This document shows positions 63,469-64,000 of a DNA stretch of 64,000 bases, one piece after another. The position numbers were made by a program, and so were the translations under genes. A model generated the notes under the pieces. It saw nothing but the letters and a program-made list of their open reading frames with translations, searched no databases and was not told the origin of the DNA. Position 1 is the first letter of the stretch. Each line of letters starts with the position of its first letter. The DNA is from Pseudomonadota bacterium (GTDB lineage Bacteria > Desulfobacterota > Desulfobulbia > Desulfobulbales > Desulfurivibrionaceae), in the NCBI GenBank assembly GCA_018830485.1, contig JAHJRQ010000012.1, positions 1-64,000 of the forward strand, read 5' to 3'.

Positions 63469-64000
63469 TTCAGGGGTCCGCCTTCGAGGTGGTAGTGTTT
63501 CAGGGTTGTGCGTTCAAGCGGACGGAACAGGCCGTATTCGATCAGGATGCCTATCAGGGCGATAATCGTAAGACAGGCAAAGGCTCCGGTATAATCCAGG
63601 TTCCAGCGGGACTCGACAATTGAATAGCCAAGGCCGGTACCGGTACCGACCACCATTTCAGCCGCCAGCAGCACCCGCCAGCTGTTTCCCAGGCCAAGCC
63701 GCAGACCGCTTATGGTTGCGGGCAGGGCGCCGGGCAACAATACCTGGAAAAAGAGGGATCTTTTCCCGGCCCCCAGCATCCTGGCTGCACGAAGATAGGT
63801 GCCGTCCAGATGTTTGACTCCGGCCAGCACGGTTATGGCGACGGGAGGAAAGGCAGCCATGGCGATTATGAAGATGGTCGCTGGTTCTCCGAGACCGAAA
63901 ATCAGAAGAGCAATAGGAATCCAGGCCAATCCGGGAATCAACTGCAGCAGATGGACAATCTGCCCCGTGGCCAGTTCAAGGCGGCGGCAGACCCCCGCCG
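63465..64000 (-). CDS. ABC-transporter permease (SsuC/TauC-like), N-terminus beyond window
   Basis: The frame is open to the window end, with at least 177 residues visible. Membrane segments and the EAA-type loop are seen (GTYLRAARMLGAGKRSLFF, VLLPGALPATISGLRLGLG), and the region upstream of a TTG at 63941 continues the family pattern (HLLQLIPGLAWIPIALL), so the true start lies outside. It overlaps the ATPase start by 4 bases. Confidence 0.9.
   Translation of the reverse strand, partial: AGVCRRLELATGQIVHLLQLIPGLAWIPIALLIFGLGEPATIFIIAMAAFPPVAITVLAGVKHLDGTYLRAARMLGAGKRSLFFQVLLPGALPATISGLRLGLGNSWRVLLAAEMVVGTGTGLGYSIVESRWNLDYTGAFACLTIIALIGILIEYGLFRPLERTTLKHYHLEGGPLK

Noticed and set aside
1-64000. 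tRNA, rRNA, CRISPR array or replication origin
   Set aside because: No T-loop plus cloverleaf, rRNA core, spaced direct repeats or DnaA-box cluster was seen; a tRNAscan or Infernal run would be decisive.

Overview
The window looks like a chromosomal segment of a strictly anaerobic, GC-rich Desulfobacterota bacterium, most likely a sulfate reducer or sulfur disproportionator near Desulfobulbales. That placement is inferred from gene content: a near-complete Wood-Ljungdahl (reductive acetyl-CoA) locus, HdrA/MvhD electron-transfer proteins, two molybdenum/tungsten formate dehydrogenases, and four genes that decode an in-frame UGA as selenocysteine. No rRNA, tRNA or CRISPR array was recognised.

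Layout. 1-1.7 kb: an accessory edge with an ISL3-type transposase tail, an AT-rich membrane-protein gene and a HigBA toxin-antitoxin pair. 1.8-9 kb: uvrC, then nifU-nifS-thyX-fhs. 9.3-11.5 kb: a PilB/GspE-type ATPase fused to a cyclic-nucleotide-binding domain. 11.8-29.4 kb: the carbon-fixation block folD, cooS, a metF-acsD fusion, acsB, acsC, a 1372-residue fused formate dehydrogenase, a double-module hdrA and mvhD. 29.8-39.0 kb: one 9.2-kb gene for a cyclic beta-1,2-glucan synthase. 39.2-43.3 kb (minus strand): a second formate dehydrogenase with HydB/HydG-like electron-transfer subunits. 43.5-49.5 kb (mostly minus): mgtC, a small zinc-ribbon regulator, a lipid kinase, a lipoprotein, rlmN, a radical SAM gene and serC. 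49.7-56.5 kb: miaA, pgsA, recJ, purB, a small DUF4911-like gene and miaB. 56.6-61.7 kb: a GIY-YIG gene, a PHP phosphoesterase, and a tightly coupled C39-like peptidase / RimK-like ATP-grasp / GCS2-like ligase trio. 61.7-64 kb (minus): an SsuABC/TauABC-type ABC importer running off the window.

How it works together. Formate dehydrogenase, Fhs, FolD and the MetF module carry CO2 to methyl-tetrahydrofolate. CooS, AcsB and AcsC/AcsD combine methyl, CO and CoA. HdrA and MvhD probably link this to other electron carriers. The methyltransferase AcsE, the MetF partner MetV and the nickel chaperone CooC are not in the window.

Most interesting observations: (i) a two-part conserved RNA-like element in the leaders of both acsB and hdrA, with compensatory changes; (ii) the MetF-linker-AcsD fusion with an internal Shine-Dalgarno and ATG; (iii) four selenocysteine codons, two of them followed by hairpins with GGU loops; (iv) the C39/RimK/GCS2 peptide-ligase cassette; (v) five REP-pair elements whose two arm types differ by compensatory changes.
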